A stretch of DNA of 64,000 nt from Dimorphilus gyrociliatus (taxonomy: Eukaryota; Annelida; Polychaeta; Dinophilidae), in the NCBI GenBank assembly GCA_904063045.1, contig CAJFCJ010000002.1, positions 1-64,000 of the forward strand, in the 5' to 3' direction. A model generated the notes under the pieces. It was not told where the DNA came from. It did not search any database and saw nothing but the letters and a program-made list of their open reading frames with translations. The position numbers and the translations under genes are program-made. Positions 22,763-34,660 of the stretch are shown here, in pieces. Each line of letters begins with the position of its first letter. Position 1 is the first letter of the stretch.

Positions 22763-24390
22763 AAAGTTAATTTATTTTCTTCCTTATAAACTCATTTTTC
22801 AGTGTATTTTTACGATTCTTATTTTTAGTTAGCATTAGTAAAATATCCAAATCTAACATTGAATGGGAAAATAAAAATTTTGACGGTAACAATGTACCTA
22901 TAGACTAATAACTCCTCCCATTTACGTATTTACGGTTTAAAAATATCTTTTTAACCAGTGGCGCCATCTATCTTTTAAAAAAAAAATAAAAAAAAGTCTG
23001 CCGTTACCAATTGAAAGTACTTACGCGTAATTAGATTTGTTAAATCTGATAAACGATAATCTAAAATTAGCTAAAAATAGTAATCCTAGTAGAAGGATGG
23101 ACTAAGTAAATAGGAAAATTGATAACTAATAGGAAGAAGAGACATGAACATTTTTTAAGTATTGACGAAATACCTCAAACATTTCTCTAACTATCAGCAA
23201 ACAAACAGTATAAAAATCGTTCGATATTTATACAAACCCTCCCTACTCTGTACATTTCATAGATTTATTATAAGATATTAAGAATTCCTCATTATACCAA
23301 CATAAATTTCATAAATAGAATCATTTGAAGAATGACAATTATTTCTTATATAAAACATATAAAAACTGTACAAAAAAAACAGAAATAAAAACCCAAATCT
23401 TTATAAAACTCTTCTAAAACTTTATTGAATCGTAAAAGATATTATATAACTTTTTGGAGAGGGAAAAAAATGGAAAAATAAAAAGTGATTAAATTAATTC
23501 TTCTTTAGACTGGTACGCTGGTAATACGCAACAAAAGACAAAAAATTCAAATACTAAAATTTGCTATGAAAGGTAAGGTTATTTCAATTTTTTTTTATTA
23601 TAAAGTATCCATAATTTTAAGCTTAAAAAAGTTAAGTGTCAATGCTACTTAATGCATTTATAATACTGTATATACATTGTATTATTCTCCTTATCAACAA
23701 CCCGTTCAACAAGTTTCATAAAAAGGAATATTTAAAAAGTCTTCCACACTTTAAATTATTAACAACGACGAACAGAGAATAGTAGAGGAAAAAACGTTCG
23801 ATATTAAATAAGCCTAGTTTTACGGTCATAAATATATCTCGCTTCCATAATGATATAGATTTTCGAGCTTGCAACAACGCGTGACAAAAATCCGGATAAG
23901 ACAGCCCGTATATCAATTTAATTTATTTCTTAACAACTGTTGTTTATTATAAATACTTACTTATTTACTATTAGTAAGTGCATTTTTAACACTTAAAATT
24001 CAATTATTTCATTCATAACAATGTTGATTAAATTAATATAATATAAATATTGTTTATAAAGAGAAAGAAGATATAAAATTGTTGATATGTTTTGTAGAAA
24101 GATTTAATCGTAGGCTTCAATATATCTTTATAGTAAAAAAAAAAAGGCGAAGGGAACCTATACTACACCAATCAATATATTGACCATGAACGACCGTCAA
24201 TCGGTAAAAACCGTTTTTTTTTATTATGTATAAACATAGACTGTGAAAAATCAAATAATTCAAGCAGTTACGAATAATTCGTTAGCCGGGTTAACCGATT
24301 ATTCATTTACTTAGATAGGTTCTCTTTTTTCTGTTAAAAAAAAAACAATCTGAACCTCATTAAGTTACCAACCAACAGGTAGACAGAGCT
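22763..24390. other. Intergenic spacer upstream of the sHSP gene
   Basis: No gene recognised. It contains the 12-mer GCGCCATCTATC (22961-22972), which recurs in reverse at 50366-50377. A minus-strand frame at 23716-23916 has no ATG start and no motif. Just before the sHSP ATG, the sequence ending ACCAACAG could be a splice acceptor for a 5' UTR intron. Confidence 0.5.
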
Positions 24391-25344
24391 ATGTCGAAAG
24401 CCGAACGGGTTGCGTTGAAACCTTCTAGAGTATCGGATTTATACGCCTCCCTCTCACCTCCGAGATCTCCACGTCATCCGAAATTTGTTGATGTTCAAAA
24501 TTGGAAGGAAAGTAGGCGAAATGTCGACGAAAAACCGGGAGAAAGAAAAGTTGAAACGTACGAGAGACATTTTGTGGATAGAACTAGGCCTGTTTCAGTG
24601 AATTTTTCACCGAATAGTAGTATGTCAACAACTGCAAGTTATAAAGTACCAGTTCATTTAGACGCTCTATCGGAATGTTCAAATTCTAAATCGTTTACTA
24701 TCCGCTCGGATGGCTTAGGAGAAGAGGAATTAGACGCTATTCGTAACGTTGACGATACTTTCAACAGGACCTTAATAACAACTGATGAGAATACTGGTGA
24801 GCGAATAATGAAAGTAACCTTTGATGTTAGTGGATTTTCATCGAAAGACATCAAGGTTAAAGCAAATGCTCAAAACGTTCAGGTCATTGCAAAAAAAGAA
24901 GATTCGGGCTATAACGAAAGGTCGACAAAAGAATATACCAGAAACGTACAACTTCCTCCCGAAGCTGATCATAGTAGGATAAAATGTTCTAAAAGTGGAC
25001 GGAGTTTGACAGTTGAGATCCCGATTATTGACAAATCTAATATTAAACCACCAGAACTTAATTCACCGACAATAGTGAAAGATAAAGAGGGTAGTAAATG
25101 GGAATTATTAGCAGATGTCGGTCATTTTTTCGATGCGGATGAAATAGTCGTCAAGTACAAAAGTGGTAACATTCTACAAATACAAGCGGAACACATTGAA
25201 AATGGCTCGACGGATAAAATGAAAGCCAGTTTGCTTAGAGAATTTCATATTAATCGACGTATTATACCAAGATCGATTAAAGCAGGTTTAACAGGAAGTG
25301 GACAGTTAAAAGTGAGTGCTAAAGTGAGAGATGATAGTTTCTAA
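24391..25344 (+). CDS. Small heat-shock protein with two alpha-crystallin domains
   Basis: A 317-residue cytosolic chaperone in one exon; sHSPs hold unfolding proteins in oligomers without ATP. The N-terminal 120 residues are Ser/Arg-rich with SPPRSPRHP, possible phosphorylation sites. The first alpha-crystallin domain (about 137-212) has the usual beta-strand order: MKVTFDVSGF, SKDIKVKA, VQVIAKKED and RSLTVEIPI. The second domain (about 235-313) repeats it, more divergent: WELLADVGHFFDADEIVVK, ILQIQAEH, REFHINRRIIP and GQLKVSAKV. Normal animal sHSPs have one domain in 150-220 residues. Tandem-domain sHSPs of about this length are best known from flatworms (p36-type) and occur in some other invertebrates. 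No clear nGAAnnTTCn heat-shock element array was spotted upstream. The product assignment is secure; the trigger for expression is not known. Confidence 0.92.
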   Translation: MSKAERVALKPSRVSDLYASLSPPRSPRHPKFVDVQNWKESRRNVDEKPGERKVETYERHFVDRTRPVSVNFSPNSSMSTTASYKVPVHLDALSECSNSKSFTIRSDGLGEEELDAIRNVDDTFNRTLITTDENTGERIMKVTFDVSGFSSKDIKVKANAQNVQVIAKKEDSGYNERSTKEYTRNVQLPPEADHSRIKCSKSGRSLTVEIPIIDKSNIKPPELNSPTIVKDKEGSKWELLADVGHFFDADEIVVKYKSGNILQIQAEHIENGSTDKMKASLLREFHINRRIIPRSIKAGLTGSGQLKVSAKVRDDSF

Positions 25345-26205
25345 AAATTGAAGAACTTGCCAATTGCAATTATTTGTAATATATCTTGTGCTAACAATAA
25401 CATTTTTTAAATATGGTTTACAGAGTATTATTACATATAGATATAAAATTGAAAAAACACAGAGCGATAAAGGCAATTGTTCCATTACAAATGAGTAAAA
25501 CACTACCCTTTTGACAGTTTTCATTTGGCGCTTTTCACCTTTTACATTCTTCTTTGCTTTAAAGTAAATGAATGAAATATTTTCACTATGTGCTTAAACG
25601 TTTACAGATTTACCGCAGTCTTATTTGACAATTGCACAAGCTGATAATTATTCTGAGCTTAGCCTTCAAATAAATTTACATAGCTACTCATAATCAGCTT
25701 TAAAATGTATTGAACAAAAAATTATAGGCATAATTTCTAATGTAACATTCCATATGTTATTGTGTTATATTGACACATATCTCATTAAATGATTAAATTC
25801 ATTTACAAATACTAAATAAATATATAAATAGAACTAATGATAAAAAGTTAAATGCATTCATATTTAATGAATGAAATAACACCTTACCAATCAGTTCAAT
25901 ATCTAGGTAATTCTTCCTCCAAAAACATTCCCAAACCCCTTATCCAAGTTGTCTATCATACATAAAAAAAACTTTGAAAAATAGCTTCTATTGTGTATTA
26001 TGAAAGGGATGTTAGCCGTTCCAATTTGGCCATTGATGTGACAATGGATTCTATTTCTTTATTCATACCTCCTTATTATCTAGACTTTCTTATATTTTAT
26101 ACGAACAGGCAATTAGGTATATATATATATATATCATATAGACTCTATTTTATCTAGTCATTCAAGTAAATGTGTCTGTTTGAAGAGATTATAACAAATG
26201 AAGAA
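25345..26205. other. Intergenic spacer
   Basis: 3' flank of the sHSP gene and AT-rich spacer, with a TA microsatellite near 26118-26135. No coding signal. Confidence 0.55.
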
Positions 26206-26519
26206 ATGATACTCTCTTATATAATCCTATTATTTCTTTTTCCTGTCTATTTCTTTTATCAATAATCTCTTTCCTCTTAAAGATCATTTTGATTTTATCA
26301 TTAGGAAAAAAGCTCATATTCCATTGTCAAATCAGCAAGATATAGAGATGGCTAATGTTGAAGAATGCGTTAATAATTGTTTGTTATAGACAAAATACAT
26401 CAACTTTTTACTGTCAGAGCTTTGGGACTAAATCTGTTTCAACGGAACTAGTAGAGTGTTGGTTTTCAGAAAATAATTCAACTACAGCTGATATTGTCAA
26501 CAACGACTTTTATGATTAA
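26206..26519 (+). pseudogene. Probable PAN/Apple-domain secreted protein relic with two frame shifts
   Basis: Three adjacent coding-like segments sit in successive plus-strand frames. From 26206 an ATG opens a hydrophobic signal-peptide-like stretch (MILSYIILLFLFPVYFF). From about 26258 another frame gives FDFIIRKKAHIPLSNQQ and then MANVEECVNNCLL up to a TAG at 26387. From about 26385 the third frame gives YRQNTSTFYCQSFG, a further cysteine in VECWFSENNS, and ends at a TAA (26517-26519). Together they follow the PAN_1 pattern: ...(S/N)(V/L)EEC...C(L)... xxFxCxSF ... C(Y/W)(L/F)S. Each join needs a shift of one base and no intron boundaries fit. Either this is a decayed gene, or the assembly has two single-base errors. 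It is short (about 105 residues), consistent with a one-domain secreted lectin-like protein. Confidence 0.42.
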
Positions 26520-28753
26520 TAGGCATCATGTACAACAAGATAAAAAGAAGAAGATAAATCTTAGTAAATTTTTTACTATTGTAACAAATATTCGAATGAT
26601 CCTATTTAGGTTGTTCAAATCTTGTTAGATAATCTCAAATTGATTAGCTACAATAAGTAATTTAAACTATTTGTTTGATTGTTACCTTTAGTTTATAAAG
26701 TGCAGTATTTAAAGACAATTTTACAGGTGTTAACTCATTAATATGAGATTTTGCGTCTAGTTGTGTACCACAACCGCTAAGCCCAAGTATTAGTACGTTA
26801 AAGCTTTTTCTACATGTTTTCTTATTAATACTCTTTCTCCTTCTCTTCAATTGCTCTTGTCATCGTTTAACTTTAATTAAAGTGGATCTCAAAACAAGGA
26901 CGTCGTTAACATGATATTTTGTTTATTTACAAAAATGACCCGTTAACAATCTCTTACTATACTTTAGGATTAATTCTTAGGAAACGTAGGGTAATATTTA
27001 GCTTGCCTAAAAGCTCACCTTCTGTAAGAGTTTATCCTCATTATTTTCCTTCTTTCTCTTTTGGGGATTTTGTTTATTATTGCAAAATAATAGCTATTAT
27101 TTGAATAAACCTATTTAGAATAAGAAAATTAAGTTGGGTCTATTGTTAAGATTTATTCTTATTTGTCCCTTTAATATTGTATAGGCTTAAATATGTTAAT
27201 AAAACTGAACAGTTGTGTATTATATCAACGTACAGCAAAGATTGAATTTCTTACATACTTTTCATATAAAATAACATTAAAAAACAAAAAAATGTAATCT
27301 TATTTCGTATTAATTAACGATCTCTTTTTATTTAATCAGGTGTATACATTAAAAAGTGAATATTTACACTTTTTCCTATTTGTACAAACAATAATACATA
27401 ATAGACTTTTATAGGCTGAAGAAGCCTATTTTCCATTTAACTGCGAACCCATACTAATGGCTTTGAGATGTTATTATCCGTTTGCTACAGCTAGAAGTAA
27501 AATAAACGTATGAATAAGATAACAATCCAAGAGGTAGAGGAAGAGAACAAGGGAAAAAAAAGCTTGTGATATATACTACATAATCTGAATAACAAATATT
27601 ATAGAGTTAACAACTTTTTCTTGTCAAGATTTATTTATATTATAATATTTATCTGATTCTTCACAGCATATTTTACATACCGAACATATTTGTTTAGTAA
27701 TAATACAAAAAGTCTAAAAAGTGGATCTTAATACCCTAAACAAACGTCCTTAATTAAGGGAATATGATAAAATGATAGATATTTAGACAGAAATTATCCT
27801 GTATCTTTAAAATATGACAATAATTCAAGTGATTTTACTGATTATTATATATTCTAAAAGAGTTTCACAACGTATTTCTAACAAAGAGAATATCAACAAG
27901 TTTAATTTAGGGAAAAAGGAAAAAATACTCATTAAATGATTAAAACCATCTGAATACTATCAATAAAGATACTATAACACAGTATAAAGTATAGAAAATA
28001 TATTTTATTTCATATTTTTAATCAATTAAACTGAAATATTCCAACAATTGAATATAAATATATTAATAATTAATATTTATGTGTATATTTTACCACTTTT
28101 TCCATCTTCCTTATAAATAAACAAGTATATATATACTTTAAAATTTATTAATGTTCACTTTTAGTCTTTATTATTCTCCATAAAGTTTCTTTTTTATGTT
28201 GTAAATTTAACTTAGTTGTCTTCCATACTTTTATCCATCGTTTTACCTTTAGGGTACCTCTTTTTAGTGTTAATTTTGCTAGTTTCTATAATATATAAAT
28301 AATGATATATTAAAAATATATTATATAGAAAAACAATAAAATATTATTTTTACTTGGAGTCGGTTCATTAATATTACAAAAAAAGAGATTTTGGTTTTTA
28401 CCACAGCTTTAACACTTCCGGGGAAATAAAATACAGTTCTAGCAAAAATATGTTTTCTCAAATAAATAATTCATTATGCTTAGTGTCGCCATCTTGAGTA
28501 ATTTTTTTTATGTTATAATAAGATATATTTATATATATATATAGTATAACAATGCCATTTAGAAGCTAATAGATCTCTTTATTGGGAATATAGAAACGAA
28601 AGAAAACAAGACTTGGCGTCTAAACATTATAAAAGTAATTCGAGAGGGATGAGTACATTATAACAATATGAATATACTTATATCGATGTATTATTATCTG
28701 ATCTTTATCCATATTCGGGTTCAATCGTTGATCTAACAAAAAATTTGCTTTTT
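26520..28753. other. Intergenic spacer, no gene seen
   Basis: AT-rich DNA between the PAN relic and the 3' end of the GPCR gene. Small frames are present but lack motifs. It includes a short hairpin at 27411-27429 (ATAGGCT and its complement around a 5-base loop) and a CGCCATCTT motif near 28487. Confidence 0.55.
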
Positions 28754-29747
28754 TCATTCGATTTTCTTACAGATTAGTAAATTTTGTGTCATTTCTCTAA
28801 GATATCGATTAGGTAAAACGTAAATGAAAGGATTAATAATACTATTCAAAGTGATAGATAGAGTAAGAACTATTCCGACACTATCATTTTCATTATTTTC
28901 AAATCCGATAAATCTTCCAATTGTTGATCCTGGTATCCAACAAACCATAAACATTGCTGTTATTAACATTAATTGAAAAAGTAGAGCGTTTTCCCGATAT
29001 TTTTTCTTATTATCGTTAGCAGAACTACCAGATTCCTTATTTGATGAACTAGTTTCAGTAGCATTTACTCTCTTCCTGCTTCTGAGAACGGTTGAATATA
29101 CCCCATAATAGAAAATTAAGACCAATACTACGGGTATTATTGTAAATAATGTTATGCAAAGAAAAGTAAATGACAATGAAGAAGGATATTCAAATATGCA
29201 AATATTCTTTCCGGTTGAAAAGATCACTGGACACCATCCAGTAATAAGAGCTATAGAAGTTGGTAGGAAACCAAATATCCAATTGCTTAGTATCATGAAT
29301 AAGCAATTTCTCTTTCTAAACAATACTTTACAAAGAGCTGGACGTAATGTAGACGTAAATCTATTATGTTAAATGTTTATTTACAGAAAAACGCCGTGAT
29401 AAAGTTTTAAAAACTAAACAAAGTCAACCCTACCTATGAAAGGCAACCAAACAAAGTCCAATTGATGAACAATGAACTGATGATGTAATCAAAAAAGCAT
29501 TTAATCGACAGAGCTCAAAGAGTAGTGGTTTCGTTAGAGGATTGCCGTATTGTGTAAAAATAATATAAACAAATGATGAAGAAAGTCCTAACAGATCAGC
29601 TGAGTTCGTATTGATAACGAATCCTCTTTGATCGAATGTAAATCTTTTAGCTTTTGCAAATACTACTATTACAATTATATTGGCACATATTCCCAAAAAG
29701 ATAATTATTTCCAGAATGATTATCAATGGTAGTGAAAGTTTTACCAT
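28754..29747 (-). CDS. Rhodopsin-like (class A) orphan G-protein-coupled receptor
   Basis: A 306-residue seven-helix plasma-membrane receptor in two exons, 29434-29747 and 28754-29360, joined across a 73-bp GT-AG intron in phase 2. TM1 has GICANIIVIV (class A GN motif) and TM2 NTNSADLLGLSS (AD motif). Cys in FELCRLN at the start of TM3 can pair with Cys in loop 2 (NICIFEYP). TM6 has CWIPG (CWxP) and TM7 NSIINPFIYV (NPxxY with F/I variation), followed by a short tail with CKK. The end of TM3, where D/ERY is expected, reads AFHRF across the splice junction: only the Arg is kept. The third intracellular loop is short and Ser/Asn/Lys-rich. The ligand cannot be predicted; it resembles lineage-specific orphan receptors of invertebrates. 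Start is the ATG at 29747. Confidence 0.85.
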
Positions 29748-31244
29748 CTCCTTTCAACTGACAACGTGCAGAACTTAAAACAAAGTATAATTATATTCCA
29801 CGTATATCCTTAGTCTTGACTAGACAATCTAATGTTTCCTTAAGCTTGTTGTATTTATGCAGGTGATAATTATGAAAATAAGAATATATTAAGTATTAAT
29901 AATCTATTGTAACCTATTGTTAAGGATTAAAAAATCTAGCTATTAGAATAATTAACAAAGCCATTTATTCAAGAAATATATATATATATCTTAATACATT
30001 GCTAGAAAGATAATTAATTAATGTATAAACTACAATAAATAAGAAACATTTATATTAGTTAATACTAGTCTTTTTATTTATTTATATTTCATCTATTGTC
30101 TCCTATTACTATTTTAAAAAACCTAAATAAATAAATAAATAGAAATACGAAATATAGAGAAAAGCTTCTTCTTTTTTACCTTAAAAAATATATGGCTAGA
30201 GAAAAAAGTCTTCTATTAACTAAATTATATGTAAATGCCATATTTTTGTCGATTCAATAAAATTGCCTTCCATCATGTGTTATTTATCATCTCAACTTTA
30301 GGAGAACACACACGGCATATCGATATAAAAATTCATTATGATTTATTATTTCTACTCTATAAAGAGTTAGTGTGTATGGTAATTAGTTTGACAGAAAATT
30401 CCCTATATTAAATTGAAAAACTAAGCGTAAGTTACAAGTTAATTTTCCAAGAAAACTATCAAGGCAAAAGTGTAACATAAAAAAATTATCGCCTCTTTCC
30501 AACTACAAGGCAGGAGGAATTGGTTGAGTCATTACAAGCAAAGATTTACAAGTGCTAATGGGATTTTCCTAACTAGGAAAATAACCAGAATCTTTATATG
30601 TGTAATAAACTGTCTTATTGAAAGGTTTATAGATAAAATAAATAGACTATGTACTAAGGGAGAAATAATAAATATTTAAAAATAATAGGGAAGAAGAACA
30701 TTGAATTTTGCTTGTTCAAACGTAGAATTAATAAGCTTTATTCTTTTATATCAACTCATCACTAAGCTTTCCGCTTCAAGTTTCATTTCATCCTTAATGT
30801 TATTTGCCCTTTAACAGTCATGATAGGAGTTTAAATAATTAATGAAAGACAGTATTAGTTGGCTTTATTAACTTGTATTACAGATTAATATTTTGGAAAA
30901 ACGTTATCTATTTAGTCTACAGACGGTTAGATTCGTGCTCAGCGGATCTTATGTTTATTTGACAATCTGTCAGTACCAGTCTGTTAATAATAAAATGAAG
31001 GGCGTATTTTTAAATTCGGCTTACAGGCGTAATACCCCGGATAAACAGCTTTCATACAATTATTTATTACAATTTATACGAAATAGTGAATAAAACGATT
31101 AATTATCTTTGTTTAACTTTAAAAAATGATGTTAATGTAGAAAATTTTTAGTTATCTTTGCATTTTAATAAAATGCGTTCCGCGGTATTTAGTTATGTCG
31201 ATTAATGTTCGACGTCGAAATACTGTTCCAAAAGTGTGGTGTCC
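29748..31244. other. Head-to-head spacer between GPCR and ERCC8
   Basis: 1.5 kb between divergently transcribed genes. A plus-strand frame from about 30888 to 31093, preceded by a TATTACAG acceptor-like site, has coding-like composition but no ATG near its start and no recognisable motif. Otherwise AT-rich with TA repeats. Confidence 0.5.
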
Positions 31245-32474
31245 ATGAAGAATCGTCATCTCAATTTCCCCACGATTCCATACTTCCATTTACGACAGGG
31301 AGACATGTATAATATCATCCAAGATGTTAAGCAAGGCAAAAGGAAGCAAATAGAATTAATCAGAAATGAACGTGCAAAACGTCTTTTATGTTTGAAATTT
31401 GATAGATTCATCAATTTTCGTCCAGTGCATAATTGCGGTATAAATAGTTTGGATTTAGATTCAAAAGAAAACAGATTGTAAGTTCTATACGTTTTAAAAT
31501 GTAAAATATGACAATATTATGCGAATGAAAATATTTTTTCTTCATTTTTCAGCATGTTATCAGGTGGGCACGATGGCATAATAGCCCTCCATGATACAGG
31601 GAAAAAGCAAGCAAAAGAGTCAAGAATTGCCTACAATTGTTTATTCACCATTAATGAATTTAACAACAAAGACAAGCACAGTTGCGGTGTCTACGATGTG
31701 AAATGGCTTCCTCAAGAAACAAACGCTTTTTTATCATGGAGTTGTGACAGGTACATAAAAATCTGGGATACAAGATGTGTTCAAGTCAATAGCGAGTTCC
31801 ATTTCTCAAGACCTGTGTATAAAATAGCATTACCTAAACTTGCCATACGGAGTTCATTGCTAGCTGTTGGACGTGGAGCTCCTAATTATTCCGTTGAGCT
31901 CATTGACTTGCGATGTGGTGAAATAAACTGTAAATTTAATGGTCATAGTCAATTAGTTTCCTCTCTCTCCTGGTCAAAAACCAATGAAAATATCATTGCT
32001 AGTGGTTCAGATGATTGTAAAATTAGTATATGGGATATTAGAAACGGAAAAGACTGCCTCCTCTCTGCCAAGTCTGACGAGACAGAAGAGGATTATAATT
32101 CCAGGGCTCACAGTGGCCCTATAACAGCTTTAGAATTTACGGATGACGGTTTGTATTTGATCAGCCTCGGCGAAGATAACAAACTTAGATTGTGGTGCGC
32201 ATTAACGGGAAATCTTGTGTACGAGAAAGAAATATTCAAAGTTTCATTAGGAATGTCAATCACAGAAGAATGTAATCCCGATTTGATTTTCATTCCTTCG
32301 GGGAATACCGTCGACATCATTAATTTAAGGGATGGAAAATACCTTAACACCCTTCAAAACGGTCAATCTGGCCGCATTAATTGCACCTGCCTAAATAACT
32401 CAACTCTGGAATTATACAGCGGTGGAGTTGATGGTAATATCCATTGCTGGAATGATGAAAAAAACTGCCACTAA
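31245..32474 (+). CDS. ERCC8: DNA excision repair protein ERCC8 / CSA (WD40 subunit of CRL4)
   Basis: CSA is the nuclear substrate receptor of the DDB1-CUL4 ubiquitin ligase in transcription-coupled nucleotide excision repair. Two exons, 31245-31477 and 31553-32474, with a 75-bp intron whose phase closes, give 384 residues (human about 396). The N-terminus has NCGINSLDLDSKENR followed by FMLSGGHDGIIALHD, matching the family's GGINTLDIE...YMLSGGSDGVIVLYD. WD repeats follow with DRYIKIWDTR, INCKFNGHSQLVSSLSWS, IIASGSDDCKISIWDIR (DWD-box-like), AHSGPITALEF, LISLGEDNKLRLW and LYSGGVDGNIHCW. Start is the ATG at 31245; the frame is open a few codons upstream without ATG. The acidic C-terminal tail of the human protein is absent. 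AATAAA-type signals follow at about 32620-32640. Confidence 0.95.
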
Positions 32475-32952
32475 AATACTCTTTAATATTCGTCAAAATT
32501 TGTCATTTGGAAAAATTTTAACCTTTTGGTTCCACTATTTTAACGTTTTCAAGAAGACTTTTGTATTATAAAAAAAAAGAAAAAAATATCAATTTACACT
32601 GAAACTGTAAATGTCTGTAAAATAAAAATCAATAAAAACCGCTTCTCATTTTAAGGAAACACATGGTTTATTTGACCGTTAAATTACCTCTCTCTTAACG
32701 ATTTTCAGTCAGCATGAAACGGGAAAATGCCATTATGAACATATGGCGAATAAAATTATTTAATAGGTAACAAAACGATCAAGTATGTATATTTATTATC
32801 CCACATTGTTCACTCTTTGAAAAACAGCTAATAAAATCGAATTTTTTGATAAATTACTGATTAATTATCTGGTTTACACGCGGGTATATTTTTGTTTTGT
32901 AATATAAAATAACTAAGAATTTATGATAATAAAAAAAACACAACAAAACATG
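32475..32952. other. ERCC8 3' flank
   Basis: Presumed 3' UTR and spacer, with A-rich AATAAAAATCAATAAAAA around 32622. No further gene seen. Confidence 0.6.
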
Positions 32953-33455
32953 ATAGATGGCATTGCAAGCAACATTTGGGGCCACACTGAAGAATAGAAA
33001 AGTATAGTAAAACCGGTTACCAGTGAGACATACTAAAACTGGGTTTATAATTTTTCCAGTGATACTTCATAAACTGTTTCATTTTAATTTTTCACATTTT
33101 AAAATATGATGTAATTTATGATTCTTCTTGTCGTTCTTTTGCACTTTTCGCAGTTAATGAAAGTTTTTTATTAAATGTTTTGTACAACGACAAGTTTCAT
33201 CTCTTCTAAGAAGTCTTTTGCAAGTTGTAATGCTACGTAGTGAATTACTTCTAGTTAAAGAAGGATTTTTTATAGGATTGTCAAAGATTTCCCCAATATT
33301 AACCCTTTTAATTAACTGTAATCCTAGCTTAAGCGTTTCAATTAGTATGCTAGCAGAATGACAAACCCAGTTTTAGTAAGCCCCATATGTGACTGGTAAC
33401 CGGTTTGACTGTGCTTCTGTTCTCCAGTGCAGCCAAACTTGACTCCGATAGCACC
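32953..33455. mobile_element. Foldback/MITE-like element with long inverted terminal arms
   Basis: The sequence at about 32957-33058 is repeated in inverted orientation at about 33360-33450. The best-conserved blocks are AAACCGGTTACCAGT (33012-33026, with its complement around 33391-33405) and CTAAAACTGGGTTT (33033-33046, complement around 33364-33377), linked by further imperfect matches such as CACTGAAGAAT versus CACTGGAGAAC. Arms of roughly 90-100 bp flank about 300 bp of AT-rich interior without a transposase frame. This is the form of a non-autonomous DNA transposon. The right arm ends within about 10 bases of the RGM stop codon, so it probably lies in the RGM 3' UTR. Target-site duplications were not resolved. 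Confidence 0.65.
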
Positions 33456-33460
33456 GCCAC

Positions 33461-34626
33461 CTATAACCCAAAGGTGTTTTCAATAGCAATCAGAGCGTAA
33501 AAAATAGTAAATAAAGTCAATTCTTGATGCAATGAAACTGCATTGTCGATCACATGTAAGTCCCTGAGATCTGTCCTGTTTGTCGACGGGACAAAACCTT
33601 TTTCGATTTTTAATCGAACAGCGTCTCTTTGCGCATACATTGATATTAGGCTCGTATTAAAATCACCAAACTGTAGCGTATCAAACATACAGCTATCAAA
33701 ATAATTGTCCGTTGTGATTGTTTCACAAACTCCTTTAGCTTCGGGAATCTTTTTCTTTTCAGTTTTGATAACTAATCTATCGCAATTCGTATCACAAAGC
33801 TGATAATATCGTTGGTTAACGGCGAATAACTCCGGCACCGATATGGAGAAGGAAAGGGCAATTGAAGAACGTCTTATAATTATTGTGGAATTCATGTAGC
33901 GAATAAATATTTCTACTTCGTCATTGTTACGAAATAGTCGAATACTCCTAGAGTCCCCACCTTCGGTAAGACCATTACTTAGAACGAACGGAAGGGGATT
34001 GCTTCCAGATATGTCAGCAGTATACGATAAATAGTGCTCCTCGGGTGTGCAACTGTCAGTTGGGTGGCTTTTGAATATAACTGTCACCTGTTCAAATGAA
34101 GAGAAGTTAGATATTATGCAATAAATGATTGCTTGTGATATAAGCTACCCCTTTCCCACGAGAATTATCTTTGATTAATCTTTAAATAGAAAATATATTT
34201 TATTGGACAGAAAATTATCATTGATAAGGCACGCGGATCCGATTCTGATATGATAAGTTAGGTACAAGTATAGGCCTACTTCAGATTCTATAAGTACTTA
34301 AAAAGTGACATAAATAAACAAAATTGGCAACCTGATAAAACCATTTAACCCAATAGCATCTCAATTATATGGAGAGAAATTCGCATTGAGGAATAAAATT
34401 AAACTAGTATAGTAATTTAGAGTAGCAAAAGGAATTTTACCAGATAGTTATCAAATGATAATGATTCTATAACAAATTTGTTTATCGCAATCTTCCAGAT
34501 AAAGAATTGAATACACAGATTTTTTCAAATTAAACGGACAAAAAAAAATTTAATCAAATATTTAGCCAGGTAGATATAATGCAAGTTTATTCTCTGTTAG
34601 CAGCCCTTTCAATAATCACATATTGA

Positions 34627-34660
<34 letters not shown>

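Noticed and set aside
23716-23916. Minus-strand 66-codon frame
   Set aside because: No ATG start, no recognisable motif, and no splice partners found; probably chance.
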